Below, piece after piece: positions 11,020-21,800 of a stretch of 64,000 bases of DNA; within the stretch, counting starts at the first letter, position 1; every line of letters starts with the position of its first letter. The DNA is from Podospora bellae-mahoneyi. Lineage: Eukaryota; Ascomycota; Sordariomycetes; Sordariales; Podosporaceae. Location of the stretch: the NCBI RefSeq assembly GCF_035222275.1, contig NC_085884.1, forward strand, positions 4,216,001 through 4,280,000. Direction: 5' to 3'. Both the position numbers and the translations under genes were made by a program. The notes beneath the pieces were generated by a model that did no database searches, was not told the DNA's origin, and saw only the letters and a program-made list of their open reading frames with translations.

Positions 11020-12733
11020 TGCCAAGGTGGTGACAGCGTATTTTGCCATTGGATATGTGCCGAGTTACTTTACTGCTACTCTCGTTATAATTCATTGGAA
11101 CAAAAACCATAGTAGAGAATCTTACCACCCGCCTCAGGGGTTTAGATAGGGGGCTAATTTTGCGCCGTTAAGGACTGAAGTTCCAGGACGCCAGCCCTAC
11201 ACATAATCTTGGCAGAAACCGCACCGGAAAGACTGTTCCGGAGCTGTTGTGTCGCCCAACATGCACTCACTGTGTCTATAGGGCTGCTGTCTATAGGTGG
11301 GCGAGACAGAGCATCGGCTGTGTCTCACAGCAGACGCAAGTAAGACAGCAAACTGTATGACAGGTCGATCCCGACAAGCTGTCTTCTGCTGAGCTACACT
11401 GTGAGGTAGATCAGTTCCATGAAACCAACGTCCAGTCCGAAGAGATAAGCAAACAGCAATCAAGCTCCACATGGAGTCTGAGCCTGCATTGGAGCCAGGT
11501 TCACTTGAAAAGCAAACTGAAAACACCCGTGTAGAAATGACCCCCACCTAGCCTCTTTCACAGATTGCCGTATATTGTTGACGCGGCCGGAAGTCGGAAG
11601 AGAGGGCCGTTACATGGTCGAGGACGCTAAGCATTCAACCTGCTGCGTTGTGGGTTACACAAAAGGGGCGGGGAACCGGTGGTGCTGATGCCGGTAATAC
11701 AGTTATGTCCGGAGAGTGCTTCGTGTCTCAAGACACCCTCTGGCAATGTGGCGGTTGACGCTGGGCGCCCGCGATGATGGAGAGTTGGAATGCTGAAAAA
11801 GTCAGTTCAACACCCGAACCAAAGAATTGCTACTACTTGTGAGAGATGATGTGATCAGAGTGTTCAAGCCATTGTGGGGGTTGTACATTTACGAGAAACA
11901 CGATGAAAATCCATATGTGGCGGCCTCGCTTCAGCCCCCCAACTGAGACTCCATGCACACCTGGGTGTGAGTCGGGTCCGTCGAGATGCCAGCAACTCGG
12001 GTCCTCGGCGAAAGTCAGGGGAATCCCGGGTGGAAAGGTTAGGACACGGTGCTCAGAAAAGGAATAATAGATGTTGATTATGGGGCCAGCCCCGATCCCA
12101 GACAGTGACCATGATATTGCACCCATGCTGCAAGGTGGAAGCGTGTAAGCTCTGCAGCAAACGGTGGCCAATCGGTTTATCTTATCCCCCGCGCCAAGTC
12201 TGCAACAGGCATGCCGGCGATGCAGTTTGGTGAGTAAGGTGGCCAAGGGAGTATTGGAAAGACCAGGACCAAAGCAGGGGATATGACCAGAAGACAGATG
12301 TCGAGTGAGGGGAACTTGCGGCTCTTCGAGAAAGGCCTTTGAGAGGTGCCGATGAGGGGATCAGGTGACGGCTTGCCTCCCCGCTTCCGATTCTGAAACC
12401 TGTGTCCAATATCTAACCCCGCACTGTTGAGGCAGAGCTCTTGCATTGTGCAAAGAGACGACGGTCTCAGAACAGATGCTACGAAGCAGGTGACGTCGCA
12501 CCCAGATCCCCAAGCCGCTGCACACGCCCCATAGGGGGGTGGCAGCGTTAAAGATTCTAGCCGGCCACCGAGACCTTACAGATGTCTGCAGCGACGGAGG
12601 GGTATCATCGCTATAACATTGTCTTCATCTTTCTTCTCTCTCTTTTGTAGACTGGACAGCGCTGGACAATTCCTGTTCGTTTCAAAACATCGACGGGCAT
12701 ATATCGAGGTTCAACCCTTGACACATCAATGCC
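11020..12733. other. Long intergenic stretch before the Myb gene
   Basis: No convincing coding sequence on either strand; the longest frames lack family resemblance and supportable introns. It contains a perfect cluster motif at 11994-12004 and a weaker AGTCGGGTCCG nearby at about 11970. A pyrimidine-rich stretch (TCTTTCTTCTCTCTC) at about 12630 probably marks the Myb promoter or leader. Confidence 0.5.
11994..12004 (-). promoter_or_regulatory. Cluster motif site 6 (AACTCGGGTCC)
   Basis: Perfect reverse-complement copy, about 730 bp upstream of the Myb gene, consistent with co-regulation or autoregulation. Confidence 0.5.
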
Positions 12734-14150
12734 ATGTCGGGCCAGGTTTCTAGGCGGGAACGAAGGTGGTGGACGAAGGACGAAGACGACATTCTCAGAG
12801 ATTGGGCCAAGGTGCAAAGTACCAACCCCTTCCACCACAAGCCTCGGTGAAGTATTTGTGTTGATCTCGCTGACTTGGTGGGCAAAAGTCGATACACACG
12901 GCGCTGTCAAAAACTGGAATGAGGTGGCAGCTTTGCTGCCTGACAGGACGAACAAGGATTGCCGTAAGCGATGGCACAAGGTACGAGTCGATATCAAGAG
13001 GGGGGCGTGGACCCCCGACGAGGATAGGAAGCTACGACAGGCTGTGGCGCAGGCTGGATTAAAGTCAGTGTGCCCCTTGATACAGTAACATGTATCTTGT
13101 CACCTGACTTGTCATTAACTGGAAGCAGATGGTCAGCAGTGTCCAAGATGATGCAAACGCGGAACGCCGACCGTAAGTCGTTCCATACCTATCTGTCAAG
13201 CTGTTGGTTCCGAAATGTCTGACGAGAGATGATTGCATCCTACGGGCAGAATGCGCCAAAAGATGGCAGCACGTGCTCGGGCCGGACCACAGACATGATC
13301 CCTGGACCCCTGAAGAGGATAGAATACTACAGAAAGCAGTTACAAAATATGGCAATAACTGGAAGCAGATTGGATTGTTGGAGCTGCCAGATCGCTCAAC
13401 CCATGATATCAGAAATCGGTAAGCATAAGACCACGGGCCGCCCCCCCGGTTCCCAGTTAGCGCTAACAGATCCTTGGGTGCAGTAGTGTCGCCTTAAATC
13501 GACGGAAACGTCAGTCAAGGGCCCCATCGAATGACGACCCTTCCACTTCAACGCAATATCTCTCGGACGACAACGCAGACGACAACAGTTCGAGCGGCGA
13601 AGAATCCGACTTGAGCTCCGATGATGCCGAATTAGCCAACTTGAACGAGGACCAACACATGATGATGGAAGTCGACGCCGCCCCGGCCCCGCCAACACCC
13701 ACGCTGTCGGAAACCTTGGCAGATGCGTCCATCTTTTCCAACTGGGAAATGGCCAGCCCGGCAACAATGTTGACGCAGGTGCGACCGCTGGATGCGGACT
13801 CCCATCCGTGGCTTTGGTTCTCGACTGAATCAAGCTCCTCGGGACAAACTCCCGATCAGCACCTCTCGCCGGAAAACCTGAGCCTGGCGTTTGAGAGTGG
13901 CCAGGACATGGGTCACTTGATGGGTGGTGGGGAGATTCAACTTGCTCCACAAATTTCCCAAAACGAGAACCCTCAGAGTGCTGCTCCAGCAACGCAGCAG
14001 CCACCCCAACAAGACTACCGAGGACAGGCTGAAGCACCTGGAAGTGTCACTGTTCTCCTGAGGCAAGCTGACTCGCAGCTCGCACAGCAGGTTATTGGCA
14101 ATCTGTTAAACATCAATGCAGACGTGGTCATCCGTCTGCTCAAAGATTGA
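12734..14150 (+). CDS. Three-repeat Myb-type transcription factor
   Basis: Five exons: 12734-12818, 12889-13063, 13129-13172, 13250-13418, 13484-14150. They give 379 residues. Three tandem Myb/SANT repeats are visible. R1 has RRWWTKDEDDILRDW and DCRKRWHKV; R2 has RGAWTPDEDRKLRQAV and QCAKRWQHV; R3 has HDPWTPEEDRILQKAV, NNWKQI and a basic NRRKR end. The C-terminal half is acidic, then Gln/Pro/Ser-rich, as in activation domains. Introns fall inside the repeats and restore their spacing, which supports the model. It is the only regulator between the tailoring genes and the NRPS-like/PKS pair, so it is the prime candidate pathway activator. Myb proteins in fungal clusters are less common than Zn2Cys6 factors; BasR of Aspergillus nidulans is a known precedent for Myb control of orsellinate-type clusters. 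Confidence 0.88.
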
Positions 14151-14412
14151 TGGCTGTGCTCCACATTGTTGACTTGGCCAGTCAGGGGCACATTCAGGGG
14201 TATTTTCTATGCATGGACCAAAGTGGTCCTGGTCTTCACTTTAATGTACATTGACGGGCCTGTCTCTTAGCATATATGGAATGTTTGGTCAAATACGAAT
14301 CATGTAGTAGCCTACTGCTCTATGATTGTAATATCTTTGTTCTGGAGTTAACATTGACCGAGTTGAATGACGTTAACAAGGTTGCTCGCAATTACTACTG
14401 TTTTCTGTTAGC

Positions 14413-14424
14413 AGACCCGAGTTG
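14413..14424 (+). promoter_or_regulatory. Cluster motif site 7 (AGACCCGAGTTG)
   Basis: First arm of an inverted motif pair. Core ACCCGAGTTG is intact. Confidence 0.55.
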
Positions 14425-14435
14425 TTGGCACGCGC

Positions 14436-14446
14436 GACTCGGGTCT
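14436..14446 (-). promoter_or_regulatory. Cluster motif site 8 (GACTCGGGTCT)
   Basis: Second arm of the pair, facing site 7 with an 11 bp spacer. Together the arms form the palindrome AGACCCGAGT...ACTCGGGTCT. Confidence 0.55.
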
Positions 14447-14586
14447 CACTCTTGAACGAGCCAGAGTCCCATTCAACACCATATTGACAGAATATTTTTG
14501 CAATGTCACTTAAAGTCTAATCTTGACTGCAAAACCACTCCTCGCTGAGACCAAGGCCACAAGACACTCCAAAAGAGGCCGTTCCG

Positions 14587-17500
14587 ATGCGTGCTTTCAT
14601 TCCTCCGAGGGTGACTCTTGAGCCTGACCGACAAGATGCCATCCGTTCTCTCTCCGACATTGTCGAGTTCCACGCCGAAAAGAATCCCGACTACTTGTTT
14701 TGTGTTCAAGCTGAAAAGATACCAGGTCTTGATGGGTACTCTTTGAACCGTGTGACTTATACCACCCTGAAGCGGGCTATTACGAACTGCTGCCAATGGC
14801 TGGAAGCACATTTTTCTCATCTTCAACAACGTACTCGGCGGGGGCAAGGTGATGCTGATGGATCACAAGGACCGATAGTCCTACTGATGGAGAGCGATCT
14901 CGGTCTGGCCGTCTACATCCTGGCTCTTATGAGATTGGGCATACCGGCGGTTCTGCTCTCAACAAGGCTCAGCGCGACCGCAATTCACCATCTCATCGGG
15001 CGCACTGGAGCCACAACAGTCATTGCCTCGCAGCGTCTCCGTTCGATGCTAGACGAGCCAGCCCCGGCGGTCGATACCAAGCTCCAGAATGGTGAACCCC
15101 AAAACAAAAGCCTTCAGGTCTTTACCGCCGCCGGGTACCAAACTTTCCTGAACGACCTGGACTCCCCTCTGGAGACCGATGTGTCGGTGCAGACCACCAA
15201 TCCAGCGCTAATTCTGCACTCATCCGGCACATCTGGACTCCCAAAACCAATCTACTGCAGCCACGCCCACTTCCTCGCTTTTTCTCAATGTCACGAGTTT
15301 GAAACGGCAGAACAACGCCAAGGGCTAACCGTCTCGTCATCGCCCTTCTTTCACGTAAGCGCCTCCCCCTTCAGGTTCACAACACAGCCGCGCAGTTACC
15401 TAACCACCATCATAGGGCTTCGGCCTAGTACCAATGTGCCTCTCCCTCGGCATCGGCAAAACCTTCTGCATCCCCCCCTCCTCCGAACTTCCCACCGGCT
15501 CCTCCATCGTCCAGCTCCTCCAAGCCTCTAGCTCCAAAGCCCTGCTGACTGTCCCTTCACTTCTCGAAGACATCGCCTCCCTCCCAGGCAACAAAGGAGT
15601 AACCGTCCTCCAACAACTCGATTTCGTCGCCTTTGGAGGCGGCCTCCCGAAGCCTTCTATCGGCCAACGTCTTGATGCAGCAGGTGTAAGACTCATCAAC
15701 CACTACGGCGCGACCGAGACAGGACCCCTAACCCCGTTTTTTGTCCCGCCTGCTGGACATGACTGGCGGTTTATTCGGTTGAGAAGGGATATTGACCACG
15801 CAATGGAGGTGGAGCTGATGCCAACGACAACAGATGGTGAATTTTCCGGTCGGGCGTATAAACTCAGCATGCGGCCATTTGGGTGGACAGAACGCTTCGA
15901 ACTACAAGACTTGCTCCTCGCTCGGGAGGGTTTCCCTGGGGAGTTTCGTATCGCGGGACGAACAGACGATCTGATTTGTCTTGCTACCGGGGAGAAGGTC
16001 CGCCCGACGTTGCTGGAGACTATCCTCCAACAGCATGACAAAGTCAAGACTGCCGTTGCGTTTGGGGATGCGCAGTTCGAGATTGGGGTTATTGTTGAGA
16101 CGACAACGAGGGAGGTGGCTGACGGGGATGAGCTAAGGGCGGAGATATGGCCTCTGGTGGAGGAGGCAGGGAGGCAGATGGATGCCCATGCGAGGGTTTC
16201 TTCCCCGGCGGCGATTTTGTTTGTTGGTCCTGGGGCTCTGCCGAGATCGGATAAGGGGACTGTGTTGAGGAGGGAGGTGAATCGGGTTTTTGAGAGGGAG
16301 ATTGCGGGCGTGTATAGGTGTATTGATGCTATGGCCAGTGCGCCGGCGTTTGATCTTTCTTCGCCGCGGGAAAGCGTCAGGGGTTTGGTCAAAGCGGTGA
16401 TGGCGTTTAGGGGGGGGTATTGGTCGGATGAAGATGACTTTTTCGAGCTTGGGATGGATAGCTTGCAGGCGACGAGGTTGCGGAGACTGTTGGTTGCTTC
16501 GCTGAGAGCGGCCGCGCAAGAAGGTAGAAATCGGGAGGTGGATGTTAGGAAGGTGGCTGACGATGTTGTTTATCGCAATCCTTCTGTCAGTCGGCTTGCT
16601 GAGGCCATTGTAACGCAAAACACAGTTCAGAATGGGCTGTCGAGCTTGGGTCACCTGGAGCAAATTGCGGACAGGTACTCCAACGTGACTTCAGAAACCA
16701 TGGCGCAACGGGCAGTCGTGGTCATGACCGGCAGCACTGGAAGTCTTGGGTCGTTTATTCTGGCACAACTTGCCAAAGCCCCGACAGTGGCCGGGGTTAT
16801 CGCTCTCATCAGACCCTCAGCCGAACCAGCGCAGGAAAGGCAGAAGAATGCCTTGAAAGCCCGAAACATCGAGCTGTCCGACTCAGAGTGGTCAAAGATA
16901 CAGATCTACGGCGCAGACGTGGGGGCGCCCTTTCTTGACCTGGACAGCGGCGTGTACCAGCAAATCGCATCCAAAGCCACACATGTGGTGCACGCTGCCT
17001 GGCCAATGAACTTCAACATGTCCCTCCAGTCTTTTGGTTCCGCCTTTCGAGCTCTGCAGAACTTGATACAGCTAACTTCCGAGTCTCACCGACTCCAGCC
17101 ATCGAAGAGACCTCGCTTTCTATTCATTTCATCCATATCCACAGTCGGGAACTATCCCTCTCTTCACGGAGAGCGTCTTGTGCCGGAAGAGGCTGTCAGT
17201 GGCCAAAACTGCGCTCTTGAACTGGGGTACGCAGAAGCAAAGCTGGTATGCGAGAAGATAGTCGAGCGAGCAGCGCGCGATTACCCCCAGATCCAGACAG
17301 GTTTTGCGCGTGTGGGCCAAATCGCCGGCTCTCGGAGTGGATATTGGAACGTGGACGAACATTTTGTTGCGCTTGTCGCCTCGTCGTGCAAAATCCGCCT
17401 CATTCCAGATCTTCAAGGGGTGAGTAGAAATGGAACGTGCCTTGGTGAAAGTGGCCCTGCTAACCAGATGCTCAGACTCTTTCTTGGCTGCCAGTCGATG

Positions 17501-17880
17501 CTACTGCAGCAGCGGTAGTCGATATTTTGCTCAACGATCAGCCACTGGAGCTTGTCTACCACTTGGAGAACCCAGTACGGCAAAGCTGGCATGAAATGAT
17601 CACGCTCTTGTCCAGTGAGTTGGGGTTCGCTTCTACACAAGTGGTGTCGTTTGAGGAATGGGTGGAAGCTGTCATGTCAGCGCCAGATCAGGGTAACCCT
17701 GCCAAGAAACTGTCGCGTTTTCTGGAGAATGAGTTTCGCAAGATGTCGTGCGGAGGGATAATCTTGGACACCGTCTTGGCTCGGAAGGCTTCACCTACAC
17801 TGAGAGGATTGGGGCCAGTTGACACTGATCAGGTGCGGTTGTATATCAAGTACTGGAAGCATAGCGGTGTGCTGGGTTGA
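14587..17880 (+). CDS. NRPS-like carboxylate reductase (A-T-R)
   Basis: Three exons: 14587-15354, 15416-17419, 17476-17880. They give 1058 residues. The adenylation domain shows HSSGTSGLPKP near 212-222, NHYGATETGP, and GEFRIAGRTDDLI. The carrier domain has DDFFELGMDSLQ with the pantetheine Ser near 605. The C-terminal thioester reductase has VVMTGSTGSLG near 694 and GYAEAK (Tyr 861, Lys 865), the SDR-type catalytic pair. There is no condensation domain. Such A-T-R enzymes activate an aryl acid as AMP ester, load it on the carrier and release it as an aldehyde with NADPH. Its neighbour is a non-reducing PKS with a hydrolytic TE, the known arrangement for aryl-aldehyde formation in fungi. Its promoter holds the inverted motif pair. 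Confidence 0.92.
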
Positions 17881-18323
17881 TGATAGGGTACATACGGGGA
17901 CTATTTGCTCCAGAAACTGACACCAAAGCATTGCTATGAAATGTGACGTGGGATCATGTACGTATCAAGCGAGGTAATCCGATAGCCAGTGTGTAAGCTA
18001 CCTAAAGTAGGTGGCTGTTACATAATTCTTGAACAACAACAGCTTGGTTACCTACACAACCGGTAGACGGCACGAGGTCCGAGGTCTTTGATACCTAAAC
18101 TATGATGTAGCGGACCAGGCCCATGATAGCCTTCGTCACTGGGTACCTCGTGAGCGATAGGCACCTTTTGGGTAGCCGACAGATATGAGAACGCCGCCAT
18201 CATGGATGCTATCTTAGGTTCCTACCTACATACCGGCGGAGTAATAGGATATCTTGCGGCAATTACCTTGAATCATCTTATAGGTCTTTGATAGAATACT
18301 GCTTTGTGCCTGTCGAGGCTGCT

Positions 18324-18334
18324 GGGACCCGAGC
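18324..18334 (+). promoter_or_regulatory. Cluster motif site 9, variant (GGGACCCGAGC)
   Basis: Nine-base core GGACCCGAG is intact but the final TT is replaced by CT. The neighbouring CTGGGTC gives it partial dyad symmetry. Confidence 0.35.
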
Positions 18335-18612
18335 TGGGTCTGATGAGCGAGGTGACCTGCACTGGGATTACCGCTTTGAGGAGAAACTCTAACCCTACAA
18401 TCCAACAACGGTATTCAACTTCCTCAGTAGTGAACGCTTTCTTGATGGCAGCTGACCAAACTCGACATAGAGCTTGTTGTTCGAATATAGCAATTCTTGC
18501 GAGAAACCAGGCTTGCATACTCGTGGTTATCGGTCACACTGCCTTATTTGCGCTGGACTAAGCTCTCACGAGGATCCGTGTCAAGACTGCGTGGTGACAT
18601 CCCTTCAAGCAC

Positions 18613-18624
18613 GGACCCGAGTTG
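18613..18624 (+). promoter_or_regulatory. Cluster motif site 10 (GGACCCGAGTTG)
   Basis: Twelve-base perfect copy, 229 bp before the PKS ATG. Confidence 0.6.
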
Positions 18625-18852
18625 ACACCCCTGAGATCAAGGTCGATCCAGGCTATTCTTGTCCTTATGGGGAAGTTGAGTTGCTGTCTTGATAGCGGTT
18701 GATATCTTAAGTAATAGTAAGCTTCTGGTGCTCACTTGATCGCAGCAACCAAAACCTCCATTCAACACGAGGAGTCACTCAGCAAATTGGCTGACAAGAC
18801 ATACACATCCACCTCATATCGGAACCTTGGCTCAACGCCACCAACCACAGAC

Positions 18853-21800
18853 ATGGCCGCAACATCAGCTTACAGCGCCACCAACGATATCGAAGATGCA
18901 CCGGCCAATGCGATTGCCGTCATCGGTATGGGCTGCAAGTTTCCAGGGGCAGAGTCAGTGGAGGAATACTGGAAGCTACTGGATTCTGGCTTGTCCATGG
19001 TCACCGAGGCGCCGACCGGACGCTTTCCCACCAGAGACCACAGACGCAGCACAGAAAAGTCTGTTTTCCTGGGCAACTTCCTCAGCGACATCGAACATTT
19101 CGACAACCGGTTCTTCAAAAAGTCAAGCCGAGAGGCAGCATCAATGGACCCACAGCAGAGACTTCTTCTTGAAGTCGCTTACCAAGCCTTGCAGTCGTCT
19201 GGCTACTTTGGCCCACGAGAGAAGGACACCGAGGTCGGCTGTTTTGTGGGGGTGTGCGCCTCGGACTACAACGACAACGTTGCCAGCCATCCACCCAACG
19301 CCTTTTCTACCCTTGGTACTCTGCGGGCATTCCTGACAGGAAAGATCAGCCACTTCTTTGGCTTCTCTGGCCCGTCGGTCACGTTCGATACCGCATGCTC
19401 GTCGTCGGCTGTTGCCATCGATGCCGCCTGCAAAGCCATCATTCACGGCGACTGCACGAGTGCCATTGCTGGTGGTGTCTCCATTTTTACAAGCCCGCAT
19501 TTCTACCAAAACCTCGCCGCTGCGTCCTTCCTCAGCCAGACCGGTGCCACCAAGTCCTTCGATGCCGGGGCGGACGGCTATTGCCGCGGGGAAGGTGTTG
19601 GCCTAGTCGTCCTCAAGAGCCTGCCAAAAGCCTTGGCGGACGGAGACACCATTCTTGGCACAATTCTGTCCACTTCTGTCAAGCAAAGCAGCAATGTCGT
19701 GCCTATCACAGTGCCCTACAGCCCCTCACAGGCAGCGCTCTATCATAGGGTGCTCAAGATGGCCGGAGTGAGCCCTGATGATGTTTCCTACCTCGAGGCA
19801 CATGGAACAGGCACGCCTATCGGTGATCCACAGGAATTCCAGGGCATCAAGGAAGTCTTTCAAAGCCAGACACGGACAGGGCCTCTGTACTTTGCTTCGG
19901 TCAAAGGCAATATCGGCCACACAGAGGGGGCATCCGGAGTTGCCGGCCTGATCAAGGTCCTCCTCATGATGCAGAAGAGAGCCATTGTTCGACAGGCAAG
20001 CTATTCCCAGCTGAATCCCAAGATACAGCTCGATACCAGCCAATTTCGGATTCCGACAGAGACGGTTCCGTGGAAATCCGACGTCCTGATCGCTTGTGTA
20101 AACAATTATGGGGCGGCGGGTAGTATTGCCGCCATGGTCGTCAAGGAAGCAACCGGACCAAGGCCTGGCACCGGAAACAAGTCGTCGGCAGCCCTTTCCA
20201 AACACCCACTGCTGGTATCCGCAAACAGCGCAAAGAGTCTGGGGGAAAACTGTGCCAAACTACGACAGTATCTCTCCTCTTTCAACGCCTCGTCAAGTGC
20301 CAATGTCCTTGCCGACATGGCCTACAACCTCAGCGACCACCAGGACCGATCACTCCCAAACATGTTCATAACAGCGGTATCAAGCATGTCAGAACTGGAC
20401 GATCAACTCCGCATTGCAGCCTCCACCCCAGACTCTCAGCTGTGCCGTCTAAACCCTTCTCCAAAGCCGGTCGTGCTCATCTTCGGCGGTCAGACAAGTC
20501 GCTTCATCGGGTTAAGCAAGAGCGTCTACACCGGCTCAGCCTTGCTACGCAAATACCTGGACCAGTGTGACAAGGTTCTCAAAGGGCTTGGTCACGGAGG
20601 AATCTACCCGGCTATTTTTGACTCGACGCCCATTGATGACGTGGTGCAGTTACAGACCATGCAGTTCGCCTTGCATTATGCCTGCGCCCAATCCTGGATC
20701 GCATGTGGCCTCAAAGTCGACTGCGTCGTGGGTCATTCCTTTGGCCAGCTCGTCGCCTTGACTGTGGCTGGTGTATTTTCGCTCCAGGACGGACTCAAAC
20801 TTGTTCATGGCCGGGCTGTCCTGATGCGTGACAAGTGGGGTTCGGAGAGGGGCACCATGATCGCGCTCGACGCCGACCATGGGAATACCATGGGACTGAT
20901 CTCATCGGTGAGAAAGACAATGCCCTATTCTGGGCTCGAGGTGGCCTGCTACAATGGACCTCGGAGCCATGTCCTGGTGGGTTCTTCCACCGAGGTGGAG
21001 GCTGTGATCGAAGTTATCAAGAAGTCAACAGCGGTCAAGTACAAGGTCCTGAATGTTACTCACGGATTTCACTCCCGCTTTTGCGACCCTATCATCCCCG
21101 GTCTTGAGGCGTTGGCAGCGTCTTTGACATACAACACACCCAAGATCAGGATCGAGACGACCTCAGATCGAGAGACATGGGCTGCCGCCACACCCAAATT
21201 GATCGCCGACCACACGAGGACGCCAGTGTACTTTGAAGATGCCATCAAGCGGATAGAGGCCAGATATGGGTCTTGCACCTGGGTTGAGGCTGGCTCGAAC
21301 TCATCCGTTACGAGCATTGCCCGTCGATCACTGTCAGATGCTGAGAGCCGAGACCATCTCTTCTGCCCCGTCAATCTCAGCCGGGAAGATGCCCTGGGCG
21401 CCCTGGCTGATACCGTCACGAACTTGTGGAAGAATGGAAACCAAGTGCAATTTTGGCCATTTCATCGCATTCATCAAGCAGATTATCTGCCGTTGAACCT
21501 ACCGCCATATCAGTTCGAAAAGGTCCGACATTGGCTGGACTTCAACTTTGTCGTAGAACAGCCCAAGCCAGTGCAGGCGCAAGAACAGATCACCGAGACA
21601 GCGCCAGTGGTCGAGCCTGAGCCAGTCTTGATCACCTTCTCGGGATTTGACGTCACTCACGCCACGCAACGTCGCGCCGTCTTCACCATCGATCCACGCA
21701 GTCAGGAATGGCGGACGCTCGTTAGTGGACATGCCGTCCTCCAGCAACCGTTATGTCCAGCTCCGTTGTATGTCGAGCTTGTCTTGCAGGCTGCCAAGAT

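Larger units (their letters stand above)
14151..14586. promoter_or_regulatory. NRPS-like gene promoter with inverted motif pair
   Basis: This 436 bp has no gene. An inverted pair of cluster motifs occupies 14413-14446, about 140-170 bp before the ATG at 14587. Confidence 0.6.
17881..18852. promoter_or_regulatory. PKS promoter region
   Basis: This 972 bp has no supported gene and, in particular, no open frame for a SAT domain. A perfect cluster motif lies at 18613-18624 and a variant, GGGACCCGAGC, at 18324-18334. The PKS frame stays open back to 18736 but has no ATG before 18853. Confidence 0.55.

Noticed and set aside
13396-14037. 213-codon open frame opposite the Myb gene
   Set aside because: It is a shadow of a GC-rich coding exon; low-complexity Ser/Pro/Arg composition and no domain.
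15703-16392. 229-codon open frame opposite the NRPS-like gene
   Set aside because: Antisense to a well-defined adenylation domain; no homology features.
17881-18852. Hidden SAT exon of the PKS
   Set aside because: No continuous frame of the needed length and no SAT-like active-site motif seen; only short frames.
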